Of a DNA stretch of 64,000 bases, positions 11,881-23,553 are shown piece by piece (within the stretch, counting starts at the first letter, position 1; each line of letters starts with the position of its first letter). The DNA is taken from assembly GCA_014529385.2 (NCBI GenBank), contig CM043958.1, positions 87,706,525 to 87,770,524 of the forward strand, given 5' to 3'. The notes below the pieces were generated by a model. It was not told where the DNA came from. It was given only the letters and a program-made list of their open reading frames with translations, and did not search any database. This stretch comes from Adiantum capillus-veneris (lineage: Eukaryota > Streptophyta > Polypodiopsida > Polypodiales > Pteridaceae). Made by a program: the position numbers and the translations under genes.

Positions 11881-12190
11881 GAGGCCATTTCTACACACAT
11901 TTTATAGTGTGAAGTTGATGCAACAAGGTGAGTGTGAGGTGGTGAGAGTGAAGCAAGGCGGGAGCTCCATTAAGGGTATAATCCCTTTGTAAACTACTTC
12001 TTGTTTTGAAGTACTAAAGCCATTGAGTGGCTGCTTTCTCGTGGACGTAGCCTACATTGGGTGAACCACGTATATCGTGTGTACTCTCTCTCTCTCTCTC
12101 TACTCTATAATCTCGTGTATATAAATCTGTCTCTCTCCATTAAGTAATCTAGTCAATTATCTATTTAGCTACGTCTTATTTCCTAACAAC

Positions 12191-12202
12191 TGGTATCAGA
12201 GC
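12191..12202 (+). other. Primer-binding site of copia C (initiator Met tRNA type)
   Basis: TGGTATCAGAGC lies two bases after the 5' LTR end and is complementary to the 3' end of plant initiator methionine tRNA, the usual minus-strand primer of plant copia elements. Confidence 0.93.
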
Positions 12203-12261
12203 AAGGTTTTCTCGTAGCTAAATTATCTCAAGGAAAGGATTCCTTGAATTGAGTGGGAGTT

Positions 12262-13419
12262 ATGGCGGAGGAAGGGAAGCTCAAGATTGAGAAGTTCAAC
12301 GGCAAAAACTACCAACATTGGAAGATGCAGATTGAAGACTATCTCTACCAGAAGGACCTCTATTTGCCACTAGGCGGTCTTGCGAAGAAGCCCGCAACAA
12401 TGACAGATGAATCATGGATTGTCCTTGATCGAAAGGCACTGGGAACAATACGGTTAAGCTTGGCGTCAATGGTGGCCTTCAATGTTTCGGAGATGAAGAC
12501 CACGGAGGACTTGATGAAGTCACTTGACGACTTCTACGAGAAACCATCGGCATCCAATAAGGTATTTCTTATGAAGCGCTTGTTCAATCTAAAGATGGCA
12601 GAGAATGGTTCAGTTGCAGAACACGTAAATGACTTTAACACAAACATAAGTCAACTTCGATCAGTGAAAATCAATTTCGATGACGAAGTGTGAGCTCTCC
12701 TTATACTATCATCTCTACCGGATAGTTGGGACAGCCTTGTGATAGCTGTAAGTAATTCTATCTCTGGCACAAATACTCTTAAGTTTGATGATGTTGTGGG
12801 TGTTCTCCTAAGCGAGGAAATGCGAAGGAGAAGCACAGGAGAATCATCAAGTGCTGCACTATCAGTGGAAACAAGAGGAAGGCTTAAGGAGAGGGTCAAA
12901 AACCAAAAGGGTTGTGATCGCTCAAGGCGGAGCAAGTCACGCACAAAGTCAGTTCTTGAATGTTGGAACTGCGGCAAGAAGGGCCACGTCAAGAAGGATT
13001 GCTGGTCCAAGAAGAAGAAGGAGACAGAGTCTCAAGACAACAAGCCAACATCAGAGGCCAATGTGGCAGGTAAAGTAGAGGAAGATGCTCTAATTATCTC
13101 ATTAGACAATGTGTCTAATTCCTGGATAGTAGATTCCGGGGCTTCATTCCATGCGACACCACACAAGCAACATTTCCAAGACTACACCAAAGGTAATTTT
13201 GGGTATGTATACTTGGGAGATGATGAAGCTTGTGAGATTGTCGGCAAAGGTACAATTTCTGTCAAAACTGCTAACGGAAATGAATGGAAGCTTAAAAATG
13301 TTAGGCATGTTCCTTCTCTTCGCAAAAATTTGATCTCTACAGGACAATTGGACGAACATTGCATTCGGAAACAAATGGTGGAAGATCTCAAAGGGATCTT
13401 TGGTGGTTTCCAAGGGTGA
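12262..13419 (+). pseudogene. copia C gag and protease
   Basis: Gag (capsid and nucleocapsid) and retropepsin of copia C. I take the ATG at 12262 (M-A-E-E-G-K) because the upstream in-frame triplet is only GTG. Gag runs F-N-G-K-N-Y-Q-H-W to the zinc knuckle C-W-N-C-G-K-K-G-H-V-K-K-D-C (about 12960-13001), which binds element RNA. The protease active site D-S-G-A-S-F-H-A-T follows at about 13132. A TGA at 12691 interrupts gag where the family has an Arg codon (V-R-A-L-L). After about 13350 the correct frame is lost by a small indel and continues in the next entry, so the last 20 codons to 13419 are read out of frame. Confidence 0.93.
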
Positions 13420-16132
13420 AAAAGTCGGTACACTTTACTTGTGTACTGTTAGCACGCAACCTTCAGCTTGTGCAGCAACTACAAAAGTTGACAGTGCGGT
13501 GTGGCACTACCGACTTGGGCATATGAGTGCCAAAGGAATGCAAATCCTTCAAACAAAGAAGCTTCTACCAGGTTTGAAAGAAGTGGACTTAGAGTTTTGT
13601 GAAGATTGTGTTTATGGTAAACAAAAGAGGGTAAAATTTCAAAAATCAGGAAATGAAAGAAAAAATAAAAAACTTGAGTTGGTTCATTCTGATATTTGGG
13701 GTCCTGCAAGTACACCATCACTTGGTGGTTCATTGTACTATGTAACATTCATAGACGATGCGACTAGAAAAACATGGGTTTATGTCATGAAGAATAAATC
13801 CGATGTATTTTCCATATTTCAAAGGTGCAAAGCCTTTGTGGAGAATGAAACAGGTACCAAGGTTAAATGCCTCAGATCCGACAATGGAGGCGAATATTGC
13901 AGCCAAGCTTTTGAAAGATTTTGTGCTAGCAATGGCATTCGAAGGCAAAGGACAACCCCAAGGACACCTCAACAAAATGGGATTTCGGAAAGGATGAACA
14001 GGAAAATCATGGAACGAGCACGAAGCATGCGGCTACATGCAGGCCTACCGCTTGAGCTTTGGGCGGAAGCTGTAAGTACGTCTGTGTACTTAATCAATTG
14101 TTCACCCTCAACGGCATTGGATGGGGGAGTTCTAGAAGAGGCATGGACAGGTAAACCGGTGAATTATGCATTTCTCAAAGTGTTTGGGTGTGAGGCTTTC
14201 ATGCACATAGATAGAAGCCTAAGATCAAAGCTAGATGCAAAGTCCAAAAAGTGTTTCTTCATTGGCTATGGAGAAGGAGACTTTGGGTATCGCCTATGGA
14301 ATCCTGAAGATGGTAAAATCTTAAGGAGTAGGGATGTAATTTTTAACGAACAAAATATGTACAAAGATTACTTGGAAAGAAAACAAACAAAAGAAACAGG
14401 TGATGAGTACATGGAGCTTGAGGACTGTGAAGTCTCAAGGACTGCAAACGGTGACAATGTGCAACAACCTCAACCAAATGAGGAGCCTCAACCTATTCCC
14501 CGAAGATCTACAAGAGCAAGTAGACCTCCAGAAAGGTTTGTTCCTTCCTTCAACCATCTCTTGATCTCAGATTCTGGAGAGCCGGAATCATATGAAGAAG
14601 CTATGCAACATGAATCCAAAGAAGAATGGACGAAGAGCATGCAAGTGGAGATGGACTCACTACATCGCAACCAAACATGGGAGTTGGTTGAGTTGCCTAA
14701 AGGTAAGCGGGCACTTCAAAACAAATGGGTGTACAAGCTAAAGGAAGAAGAAGGTGGGAAGAAAAGGTACATGTCTAGGCTTGTGGTAAAAGGTTTTTCT
14801 CAAAAGAAAGGTATTGACTTCAATGAAATATTTTCTCCTCTTGTAAAAATGAACTCAATTAGGCTTGTCTTAAGCCTTGTGGCTACTCATGATCTAAATC
14901 TTGAGAAAATGGATGTAAATACGGCATTCCCTCACGGTGACTTAGAGGAGGAAATCTACATGCTTCAACCAACGGGGTATGAAGTAAAAGGTAAGGAGAA
15001 AATGGTTTGCAGATTAAAGAAGAGCTTGTATGGTTTAAAGCAAGCATCAAGACAATGGTACTTGAAGTTTGATCGATGGATGTTGGATCATGGATTCACA
15101 AGATGCAACTCGGATCACTGCGTCTACACGGAGAATTTGGGAGATGGGAAATTCATCATCCTAATGTTGTATGTTGATGACATGTTGATTGCAAGTGCTA
15201 ACATGCAGGACATCAAAGACCTAAAAGAGGAGCTATCCAAATCTTTTTCAATGAAAGATTTAGGTGCTGCAAAGAGGATACTTGGTATGAAAATATCAAG
15301 GGACAGGACGAAGAAGACAATAAAGCTATCTCAAGAAGATTACATCAAGAAGGTACTAGAAAGGTTTGCAATGCAAAATGCAAAACTAGTTTCTACACCT
15401 TTGGCTAGTCATTTTAAACCAACGAAGGATATGTGTCCAAAGACACAAGAAGAGATAGCCTATATGTCTAAAGTTCCATATGCTGCAGCGGTAGGTTCTC
15501 TAATGTATGCTATGGTCTGGACAAGGCCAAACATTGCACATGCAATGGGAGTTGTGAGTAGGTTCATGGAAAACCCAGGTAAAGAGCATTGGCAAGCTGT
15601 GAAGTGGATACTTAGGTATCTAAAAGGGACAACAACAAATGCTTTGTATTTTGGAGGAACTGATATTTTTTTAGAAGGGTATGCTGATGCAGATATGGCA
15701 AGTGACAAAGATACTCGAAGGAGCACTACTGGCTATGTGTTCACGGTTGGAGGCACAGCAGTAAGCTGGGCTTCAAAGCTGTAGAAAGTGGTTTCACTTT
15801 CTACCACGGAAGCAGACTATGTAGCAATGACGGAGGCAAGCAAAGAAATTCTGTGGCTTCACAGATTCTTATAAGAGCTTGGATTCAAACAAGACAATTG
15901 TGTCTTGTACAGTGATAGCCAAAGCGCTATCCATCTTGCGAAGAACTCAGCCTTTCATTCAAGGACAAAGCACATTGAGGTGAGATATCACTTCATACGC
16001 ACTCTTTTGGAAGAGGGACAACTAAAGCTAGGAAAGGTGCATACAAGTGAAAATCCTGCAGACATGTTTACAAAGGTGGTCAACAAGGAGAAGTTGAGCT
16101 TTTGCTCATCTTCAATCGGCATTCAACGATAA
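13400..16132 (+). pseudogene. copia C pol: integrase, RT, RNase H
   Basis: Continuation of the polyprotein in a shifted frame. The true junction is near 13350, upstream of the first Met codon at 13400. Order: GAG-pre-integrase/H2C2 region (H-Y-R-L-G-H-M then C-E-D-C), integrase D-D-E core (H-S-D-I-W-G, S-D-N-G-G-E-Y, Q-Q-N-G-I-S-E), RT (L-Y-G-L-K-Q-A-S-R-Q-W-Y and catalytic L-Y-V-D-D-M-L-I at about 15167-15190), and RNase H (S-L-S-T-T-E-A-D-Y, S-Q-S-A-I-H-L, K-H-I-E-V-R-Y). TAG at 15782 and TAA at about 15871 interrupt RNase H; both are one C-to-T change from Gln codons. Integrase and RT catalytic residues are all present. It would make new copies in virus-like particles if read through. Confidence 0.95.
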
Positions 16133-16193
16133 GAAGCCAGAATGGAAAGCAGTCACATGTTTGGTTTGGAGATCAGTCTCCAAGTGTGAATGG

Positions 16194-16944
16194 TGTTAAG
16201 TATGGAGCCTGATTTACCCTTGTAATTTTCTGTGGTAAAAGCGCACATTTGTAAGGCCCCCATTATGAGGAGAAGCCATTGTGCGTGAAGGAAAATCACT
16301 CACTGGAAACCAAAATTTTCACGGACAAGAATCAGGGGCAACTTTAAAGGCCTCGGGGGCAGAGGCCCCCGAGACTTTTTTTCGCCGGAATATTCTTTTT
16401 CGCTGGAATATTATGGCCAGACGGCGGCCGGAAAGTGGTCGGAAAACAATCGGTCGGTTGGTCGGTGGTCCGAATTCAATGGCCGGTGGCCGAATTCAAA
16501 AGTGGACTCGTCTTCTCAAGGGCGGCCACACATGGGCAGATTGGAGGGTCCGATTTGGACTTATTCGCACAAGGGCGGCTGCACATGGCTGTCTCTCATA
16601 AGAGAGGGCAGCCCTTTTGGCCTATAAAAGGAGGCCATTTCTACACACATTTTATAGTGTGAAGTTGATGCAACAAGGTGAGTGTGAGGTGGTGAGAGTG
16701 AAGCAAGGCGAGAGCTCCATTAAGGGTATAATCCCTTTGTAAAATACTTCTTGTTTTGAAGTACTAAAGCCATTGAGTGGCTGCTTTCCCGTGGATGTAG
16801 CCCACATTGGGTGAACCACGTATATCGTGTGTACTCTCTCTCTCTCTCTCTCTCTCTACTCTATAATCTCGTGTATATAAATCTGTCTCTCTCCATTAAG
16901 TAATCTACTCAATTATCTTTTTAGCTATGTCCTATTTCCTAACA
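16194..16944 (+). repeat. 3' LTR of copia C
   Basis: 751 bp, TGTTA to TAACA, with TATA box at 16623-16630. The preceding polypurine region (CTCCAAGTGTGAATGG) is unusually pyrimidine-containing. The 3' flank begins with the target duplication AATGG. Confidence 0.95.
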
Positions 16945-16949
16945 AATGG

Positions 16950-17101
16950 GGCGAGCTCATATAAAAGTCAACCAAACCTAAAATTCACTCATTCTCTCAT
17001 ATGTGCAATTGAAGAGTGCTCTTGCTCCATCTCCATCTACTTCTTCTTCATATCCTTGTGTGTGTGTGTATGCGTGCATGTGTGTGTGTGTGTGTGTGTG
17101 T

Positions 17102-17176
<75 letters not shown>

Positions 17177-17415
17177 TGCGATCGAGGATTGCGGCGGCAC
17201 GACGGCGGCGAGGCGGTTGAGCACGGCATAGCGGCGTCTCCCTCTTCTTCGCGGCGAGGAATCCTCCACGACAGGAAGCGTAGAGTGGTGAGTGACACAC
17301 CAACGCCATCTTTGAGCTTACTAGTTTAGGCTTGTTGTGTGCTTGGAGCCATTTGTGGCTTGCACACAGTGTATCGGCAAGTTCCTTGCATTGACACATG
17401 CGACATATGCGCACA
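16950..17415 (+). repeat. 5' LTR of element D, right part
   Basis: Remainder of D's 5' LTR downstream of the copia C insertion. It contains a TATA-like CATATAAAAG (about 16959), a (TG)n tract (about 17057-17101) and a (GA)n tract (about 17102-17176), and ends GCGCACA at 17415, five T before the PBS. With the left part, the LTR totals about 656 bp. Its end is inferred from the PBS position because the other LTR is truncated. Confidence 0.78.
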
Positions 17416-17419
17416 TTTT

Positions 17420-17437
17420 TGGCGCCGTTGCCGGGGA
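17420..17437 (+). other. Primer-binding site of element D (Asp tRNA type)
   Basis: TGGCGCCGTTGCCGGGGA, the PBS typical of plant Ty3 elements of the Athila/Tat group that prime with aspartate tRNA. It fixes D as a + strand Ty3-type element and marks the end of its 5' LTR. Confidence 0.9.
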
Positions 17438-18145
17438 ATTCCATACACTAAGCTTGAATGGCACTCTGTGCTTCTTTTGTGGTGCAATTTCAGTTGTAGG
17501 AAAGGTAAGGAAGGAGGGTGTGTGTGTTGAGAAGAAGGATTTTGTGTTACTACTGTGTATTTTTTTTGTTAATGGAGTTTTCAAAGGTACTGTGTTTTTT
17601 CTCTGTGTAAGGTGTTAGTATTAAGGTTGTTAGTTCTGTGTGATGTAATGTACAGTAAGTAGGAAGTAGATCTGTGAGAGCTAATAGAGTGTGTTAGTGT
17701 GTAACAGTAGGTGTATTAGTTGTAAGTAGGTAGGTAGGTAGGTAAAGTGTGTGCGTGCTCTCACGCAGGCCGCGGCGTCCTTATCCTTAAAGAAAAAAAA
17801 TAAAATAAAAAAAATTAAAGGTAGGACAGGGATCAAGAATATCTCCCAGACCCAAGCCCAAGCTCACGCTTAGGCTTAGGCCTCAGTCGCCTTTTAAAAT
17901 TACGAATTTTAGCTTCACACATAGCTAAAAATTGATTTTTTGAGGACCAACGGTGCTTCAGGTGACCGAACGTTGTGTTGTAAAGCACACCGTGACCCTT
18001 TGAGTGATATGCTCGTTTTGACCTTTATCACACACTTTAATCAAAAAAATCGATCATTAAAAAACATTAAAAAAATATTCAAAACGTAAAAAACATGAGC
18101 GAAAACAGACGCTTAAAAAAGTAAGCGGTTAACCTTCGAGGTTAT
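17438..18145 (+). other. Element D leader (noncoding)
   Basis: About 700 bp between PBS and gag. It includes GTAGGTAGGTAGGTAGG near 17725, an A-rich patch near 17790 and no credible ORF. The palindromes seen in the leader of element E were not found here. Confidence 0.6.
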
Positions 18146-20189
18146 TTGCTGACGCTTGTAGGGTGCGAAAAGCACATGCATGTACGCTCTAGTCGTGTGC
18201 TAGAGACGGAGCAACCAGAGAGCATTTCAACTTACGCGAGTTCTCAATATCCACCTACCTTAGGTTCCGGGCCCTCGACGGGGACCCAAGGTAGTACAAA
18301 GCAAGACCCGAACATAGCGGCTAGTGACTCTTCCTCTGACTACGATGTCATGGAGGGTTTACCAATGCCTAATCTCAATAGCTCAAGCCAAGACATGCAT
18401 GACATGGGCCCGCGGTCCGGACCGAGCATGCTAAGCCGCCTGAAGGAAACTTCTAGTAGAGCTACTCGCTCTGAACACGGAGCTAATGATGTAAATGAGG
18501 GGGGTGGGGAAGTAAATTCTCCATTCATGACCAACGTAGACTCTATGCCCTTAGATAATGTGCATGTGAATACTTCATTTACTGCACCCCTTGACTCTTC
18601 AGAACTATTCCCCTCTGAGGTCATATTACCCAATGGTAGAAGCCTTGCCGAAGTGCAAGAGGTTGAGCGATATATCCTTACAGCAAGGGAAAAGGAAATC
18701 GAGAGCTTACGCAAGGTGGAGCAACGAAGAGAGTTAAAAGCGAAAGCCCCTATGTCAATAGCCTTGCTAAGAGAGCAATCGAGTGCTCTTGACTTATCAA
18801 CCGCTAAGGGTCAACCCCTAGAAAGCAACATTGCATCTAGCTCAAAGGACACCCCTAGCACCTCAATCCTAGATGAAGCGTTCTTAAATGAGAACTGGGA
18901 GTACGAACTACAAACGGAAACTCTGACCGACCTATACAAATGTCACACCTATCACGTGGGTTGGTTAGATGTCCTACAGTCCACAATGGGTGTTACTAGT
19001 GTGGAGGATCAACAACAAAGAGTTTGTGAGGTCATCCATAGGGTCATTGAGTTAGAGAGATAGAACAAGGGGATCAACATGCCTTCAATGGGTCTCATGA
19101 GATTTTTGGATACAGGAAAGGCTAAACAACCGACCTTATCGCAAATGGAGACTCCCTCAGTAAGTCCGATGGATCCTCTATATGTTGTTTCTCCAGGGGT
19201 CTCAGTGCAATCTGAGCTCACAAGTGATAGCTTCACCTTTCCAAGTCTAGCTCATCTTTCCCTTGATGACACCACGGCTACCATGCCTACCCCAATGATG
19301 GGCATGCCAAGAAACATGCCATGGACCTCATTGTTAGTAAAGCACCACTACATGGTAGCTCAATGCCTGCAACAGTACCTACAAGTGTGTACCAATCGTA
19401 TGCACCTATGGGTCATCGCACTCATGTAGTCCCTACCCCTCCCATTGTTTCAACAACCTATGCTCCACAACCACAATACCCAAGTTCTTATTTCCATGGG
19501 ACCATACCGGCTAGCATTAGCATGTCACATCCAACGTCTGCTATGCCTATGGCCACACATATGAGCTATGGACCACCACATGGCACAACACCGTACCAAA
19601 CATGGGACCCAAGGGCTTCCTACATGCCAAGCCCGATGCCAATACCTACTCCACATATAGTCTCTGGAGCACCTCCACCCAGAGGCTTGCTCACTTAGGT
19701 GACTTGACAACATTTGCTCAAGCTATTGGTCGATCTATTGCTGAGAATATGCGTAACACGCCTGATAGAGAGCCTAGAAGTAAGGCAGTACAAATAGCCA
19801 AGCTCACACAGGAATTTAGTGGAGACGGGGATGTGAGAAAGCATATCGAAGTGTTTGAACAAAGATGCAATTCTCTAGGAGAACACAATGACCTGCATAA
19901 GAGTAATGCTTTAAGCCTAACCTTAAGTGGGAAGGCAGGGGATTGGTATAGAACCCTAAGGGTGGAAGAAAAAACAATTTACCCTACTCTTAGGAGACTA
20001 TTCTTGAAAGAATACATACGAGAGGGAGTGCTTTGGGGTGTAGCCTCTCAGCTCCAGAAAGCCCAACGAGAGGAAGGAGAGTCGGTGAGAGACTTTATTA
20101 GTCCCTTGAAGCATTTGAATTCTCATTGTAATCCAAATGAGCGCTTCAATAATAATCAATTTATTGATAGATTCATTAGGGGATTATGA
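18146..20189 (+). pseudogene. Element D gag
   Basis: Structural protein of the element. A low-complexity Ser/Pro/Thr-rich N-terminal region is open at 18146-19063; a TAG there is followed by the same frame to 19429. A Pro/Met/Thr-rich linker then appears in another frame (19321-19698). The capsid-like Ty3 gag domain lies in a third frame (19602-20189), with the hallmark G-K-A-G-D-W-Y-R-T-L-R at about 19930-19962 and L-K-E-Y-I-R-E-G. At least two frameshifts therefore disrupt it. The N-terminal extension ahead of the capsid domain is long, as in element E, but the sequences do not resemble each other. Confidence 0.85.
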
Positions 20190-21385
20190 CATGAGGATAT
20201 CTACAATGGCTTAGTCATTAGAGGTATCAACACTTGGGAAGCAGTCACCACCAATGTGATCCAATTGGAGGATAATTTAATGATTCAAGGAGAAAGAGTG
20301 TCTGTTGAGCCTAAATCTATTAGCTCGCAAGCATCAGTCATCAGCCAATGACCCTAAAGCCTATTGCTAAGGAGCCAAAGATATCTGACATGACTTTAGC
20401 AGATCTCACCATGGCTATTCAAGAGAGTCTTAGAGATAATCGTGCTTCACTAAACAATCATATGTATCCAAGAAGGGAGAAACAATGGTGCTCAGTATGC
20501 TATGGACCGCATAGTACCAGTGAATGCCCTACTTTTAGAGTAAAATTCAATGGGAATTGCAATGCCTGTGGAAGGTATGGTCATCAAGCTAAGGATTGAA
20601 TAGTATTTAAGCGCGCGATGGCCAACAGACCAACCTTAGCATGGACAGACACACCTCGAGTGCCTGCATTGATGCCGGCCCCACCTCTTGAACAAACAAC
20701 ACAACACATGGTCCCCAGGGCCCAAAATGTTGTTCAAACAACACCCTTACCACCTCCAGTGCTAGGACCGCAACCACCACATCCGAGAATCACTTCTGTG
20801 AATCAAGTGGGTTGTGAGTCATCTATTGCTTGTTTGGAAGGCTGTGAGGAAGATATAGATCCTAATATTGCCTATGGGCTGGATATGCTTGAAGAAAGTC
20901 CACAATACTACATGGAGGACTATTGGGGACATGTCAAACCTGCATATCAGGTAGCTGCTCTTGCGGAAAGAGGCCAAAATCCTAATTACACTGCTAAGAG
21001 ACCACCTCTTCAATGCTATGAGTGTGGAGGTCCATATCATGTAGCCGCGTGTCCTATTAGGCTACAAAAGAACGCCACACAGATGCAAACCAATCAAGCG
21101 AGCACACCTACAATGCCAATACTCATGTGTAATCGATGTGGCATAGATCATTTGATTGCCCAATGTCCAAATAATCCAAATGCACTGAAGATCATGCCAT
21201 TAAACTTGATTGAAGTTACCGAGGAGCCATCACAAAGTACACCTATGGTACCAGTAAATGTACTCACACGATCGATGCTCCAAAAACAATATTATATTCT
21301 TGAGGAAAGAGACACGGCATCAATTGCCCAATCTCAGAAAAAGAAGAAAACACGAAGAAAGAGATCGCAAAAAGCAGCGAAGTGA
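20190..21385 (+). pseudogene. Element D nucleocapsid region, four zinc knuckles
   Basis: Downstream gag, presumably RNA-binding. The frame is open at 20348-20599 and 20618-21385; the two are in register and separated by one TGA at 20597, exactly where the last Cys of a knuckle is expected (C-N-A-C-G-R-Y-G-H-Q-A-K-D-stop). Knuckles seen: C-S-V-C-Y-G-P-H-S-T-S-E-C, the broken one just mentioned, C-Y-E-C-G-G-P-Y-H-V-A-A-C and C-N-R-C-G-I-D-H-L-I-A-Q-C. After the last comes P-V-N-V-L-T-R-S and a Lys/Arg-rich end. The last two knuckles and the V-L-T-R motif correspond closely to those of element E at 55518-55880. Confidence 0.87.
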
Positions 21386-23026
21386 GACCCCAGTTGAAAG
21401 ACCAACATAGGGACTGGTGACGACCCCGTATATATGAACGACACCGAAGAGGATTCTGATTCAGGTGAAACCATGGAGACCAAAACGACCACTAAGATAG
21501 AAACCAACAAGGAAGATCTTCATGAGCCACAATGGCCAGGATCCAAGAAGAAGATAGGAACTTATCCAAACCCTACAGAGGAGATCAAGCGAGTCAAGCA
21601 ATTAAGGAGTTTGGTAGAAGATACCCAAAGGGATATAGAACCAACACCTAGGTAGATCCAGATTACAGACACCAAGTACCCTACGCAACAACAACCTCAC
21701 TAAGTCCATAGACCCTTAGCCATACCTAGCGTCATCCAAGAAGAAAGTGACTTAAAGTAATGGGAAAGTGGGCGTACTCACTTCTTGATGGAAAGAATGT
21801 TTACAGAGGGACTACCTGATCCTATTGAAGAAATGGAGATCCCATCTTCCCCACGTCAAGGGATTGAAGACCAAAAGGTTCCGTTAAACATTGCCAAATT
21901 GATGGATTTCATGTCTTCAGAAGTTAGAACCACCATCATGTCCAAACTATATAAAGACCCTGAGCTAGTCTCATCTCTTCGAGCCTTCCTCAACGGAGAA
22001 CTAAAGTTTGGGCTGCCGCAATTTGCACAGATGGATGGAGCTGGGGAGATGCCAACAGAGGAGGAACACTTAGATCCACAACCCAACCTAGATGAGAACC
22101 TTGTTATAGAAATACCTGTTAACAAGTTGGGACAATACTTTGAGGGTGATGAATCCAATGCGACCATACCAATCACTACTAAGGGATTAACTATGAAGGG
22201 AATCCTTGATGGTGGCGCTGGGGTTAGCATTGTGACTAAAAATTGCTGGGAAACTATGGGAAGACCTCACCTTGCGACCACAACCATGGTAGTGAAGATG
22301 GCCAATGGGTCTATTGTTAAACCTATTGGGATGCTAGAAGATCTCAAGATCAAGGTCTTTGGACATAAAATAAGGATTACCTTTATTGTTATGGATTTCT
22401 CCAAACACACTATGGCATCGGAGATAATCTTAGGACGTCCTTTCATGAGGGAAGCAAAAATGGTGCATGACTGGTCTAAAAACCATGTCTACTTGCAGTT
22501 CCAAGATTTTGTCATTCGAGTGGATCTTGTGACGGGTCGAGCATATCCTCTAGGAAACAGGTTTATAATCGATCATAGATCTCACACCATAGTTCACTCG
22601 GCCCCATTGCAGCATTGTTACACGTGTAAAGTGGACACTGATGTTGGGGAAGATTCTCCTTATATGGATGTACTACCTGGGATGACTGAGTCGGACAATG
22701 TGGATTGGGTCCACCTAGTAGCAACCATAGACTCTTGGGGAAACAGGGGGACGACCTGGGTAACACCTGAGGGGAATGAAATTCCCGTACCCTTAAATAT
22801 GCTACAAGCAATGTATATAGCTTATGACAAGACTCATCCTAATGTAACGAAGAAAACATACAAGTGGGTCCCTAAAGCTTCTTTAGCAACCATGGCTAGT
22901 ACTAAAAAACATAATCCTTGTAAGAAACGTACAACTCGCTCCAAGAAAAGTAAGAAAACGTGGCGTTGGATTCCTAAACGACTATTGGAAGCCCAAGGCT
23001 ACTATCAAGGAAATGATCAAATCTAG
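21386..23026 (+). pseudogene. Element D protease region
   Basis: Aspartic protease that would process the polyprotein. It is in the same frame as the knuckles, with stops at about 21383 and 21653; the main open part is 21785-23026. Motifs: I-P-V-N-K-L-G-Q-Y-F-E-G, then the active-site loop I-L-D-G-G-A-G (about 22204-22224; D-[ST]-G-A expected, here Gly replaces Ser/Thr), and the closing flap motif I-I-L-G-R-P-F-M (about 22424-22447). All align with the first protease of element E. Instead of RT, the frame runs on into repeated W-[VI]-P-K motifs (K-W-V-P-K, W-R-W-I-P-K), like those at the end of E's pol. I infer that an internal deletion removed RT to integrase. Confidence 0.85.
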
Positions 23027-23500
23027 GTGCCAAAACGTAGATTTTGTTCTTACTTGTCACCTGACCCATGTGCGCCCAATCCCGTAGCTCCAAAACGAAT
23101 CAACGATCGCGGAAAGAAAAAAGACATAGAATGCTACACACACGCTCTAGAGCTAGTTTGGGTACCGAAGAAAGAACCATTTGTTCCACCTAGCTCAGGA
23201 AGGGGGGAGTCCCATGAAGCTTCTAGCTCCTCATGTAATGCATCCATAGAGGTAAAAAATTCTCCACAGCCTCCACCTACAATAGTGGACCTCCATAAAG
23301 CTACAAAGGAATCCACACCTCCCAGTGTTCAAGAATCACCTGATGAACCACTTCAAGTTCGATCCTGGGAGAATACCTTACCACCCTTGCAACTCGACGA
23401 GGCACCTAAGGTAATAGAAAACTACTGGCAAAAATCCTCACCTAGTACCAACTATAACAATTGGTTTCAAAGGGTGACGAGCACATTTCAAACAGTATGA
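23027..23500 (+). pseudogene. Element D polyprotein tail
   Basis: 157 codons in the same frame as the protease, after one TAG at 23024. The segment is Pro/Ser/Glu-rich and probably disordered, with another W-V-P-K-K motif near its start (about 23158). The stop at 23498-23500 is followed within 10 bp by a polypurine tract. No known domain is recognised. Position and composition match the tail after integrase in element E. Confidence 0.6.
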
Positions 23501-23507
23501 TCTACCC

Positions 23508-23521
23508 AAGGAAGGGGGGAT
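23508..23521 (+). other. Internal polypurine tract of element D
   Basis: AAGGAAGGGGGGAT directly after the end of the coding frame, nearly identical to the internal tract of element E (AGGAAGGGGGGAAA at 48831-48846). A conventional Ty3 element would have its 3' LTR here. In D a further 1.6 kb and a second tract follow. Confidence 0.7.
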
Positions 23522-23553
23522 TGTTTGCTGATAGTCATCATTCACTCACTCCC

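Larger units (their letters stand above)
11389..12188 (+). repeat. 5' LTR of copia C
   Basis: An 800-bp LTR carrying, in order: a GC hairpin (11545-11566), a GC-rich minisatellite (about 11640-11745) in which TCGGAAGTCAATGGCCGGTG-type units are repeated about three times, a TATA box (11873) and a short CT microsatellite near 12080. The 3' LTR carries only about one minisatellite unit, which accounts for most of the roughly 50-bp length difference. Confidence 0.95.
11389..16944 (+). mobile_element. Complete Ty1/copia element C
   Basis: A 5556-bp element with two LTRs (11389-12188 and 16194-16944), both starting TGTTA and ending TAACA, an initiator-Met-type PBS and a single gag-pol frame. It is flanked by the 5-bp duplication AATGG (11384-11388 and 16945-16949). 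It inserted in the 5' LTR of element D. Coding capacity is nearly intact: one frameshift and three nonsense codons separate it from an open polyprotein. The LTRs are very similar apart from repeat-number and hairpin changes, so the insertion is recent relative to the other elements here. Confidence 0.95.

Noticed and set aside
11474-11912. Open frames of 80-125 codons in the copia C LTR, repeated at 16281-16662
   Set aside because: They lie in U3/R across the minisatellite and TATA box and come from GC-rich repeats.
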